NCBI GenBank assembly: GCA_013399115.1
Contig: VXAA01004301.1
Coordinates: 502,085 to 566,084 of the forward strand
Length of the DNA stretch: 64,000 nucleotides
Direction of reading: 5' to 3'
DNA from: Anseranas semipalmata
Lineage: Eukaryota > Chordata > Aves > Anseriformes > Anseranatidae
Under the pieces are notes generated by a model. It made no database searches and was not told the origin of the DNA. It was given only the letters and a program-made list of their open reading frames with translations. Shown in pieces: positions 63,894-64,000 of the stretch. Numbering within the stretch: position 1 is the first letter of the stretch; every line of letters starts with the position of its first letter. Made by a program: the position numbers and the translations under genes.

Positions 63894-64000
63894 CAAACCA
63901 TCTCTTCCCCTACTTGCAAGTCACTGAATAATATGTCAGAAGATATTTTTTTTTCCTGTGTTCTGTATCTTGATAATACTAGTCTTCAGAGCACCCAGTC

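Noticed and set aside
1..64000. CRISPR arrays, rRNA, tRNA or bacterial operons
   Set aside because: No regularly spaced repeats with unique spacers, no tRNA-like cloverleaf and no rRNA sequence were seen; the DNA is vertebrate in character.
1..64000. CR1 LINE 3' ends with tandem ATTCTATG-type repeats
   Set aside because: Only isolated single words (for example near 26188 and 54212) are present, never in tandem, so no CR1 copy can be called.

Overview
The window looks like vertebrate chromosomal DNA from a gene desert or very long introns, most likely avian. The sequence is AT-leaning and CpG-poor. No open frame reaches a convincing full gene length, there is no operon-like gene packing, and there are splice-site-like signals. 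Homopolymer tracts and microsatellites are common. I saw no primate or rodent SINEs and no recognisable L1, so a mammal is unlikely. The low density of interspersed repeats over 64 kb fits a bird. The usual avian CR1 signature, a tandem 8-bp 3' end, was not found, so the bird assignment is an inference from composition and is not proven.

Only two stretches look like protein-coding exons. One is a candidate terminal exon on the minus strand (about 24688-24825, ending in TGA). It has an acidic, leucine-rich, low-serine reading frame behind a good acceptor. The other is a candidate internal cassette exon on the plus strand (61900-62016, exactly 117 nt, phase 0) between a strong acceptor and a CAG/GTGATT donor. 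I recognise neither protein. They lie on opposite strands, so they would belong to two different genes.

The rest is non-coding. Within it are short stretches with far more CpG than their surroundings, or with clusters of homeodomain, GATA, SOX or AP-1-like words. These look like conserved regulatory elements: about 1865-2095, 3855-4030, 17000-17230, 25240-25460, 32610-32800, 33800-33935, 35395-35600, 37220-37560, 43115-43320, 44760-45035, 46430-46620 and 50460-50710. Several perfect palindromes and hairpins stand out. The best are a 22-bp palindrome at 51437-51458 and three back-to-back hairpins at 45257-45314. A 540-base assembly gap of N lies at 60236-60775.

No genes working together as a pathway, and no novel multi-gene system, can be supported here. 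The window is best read as regulatory or intronic landscape with two possible exons.
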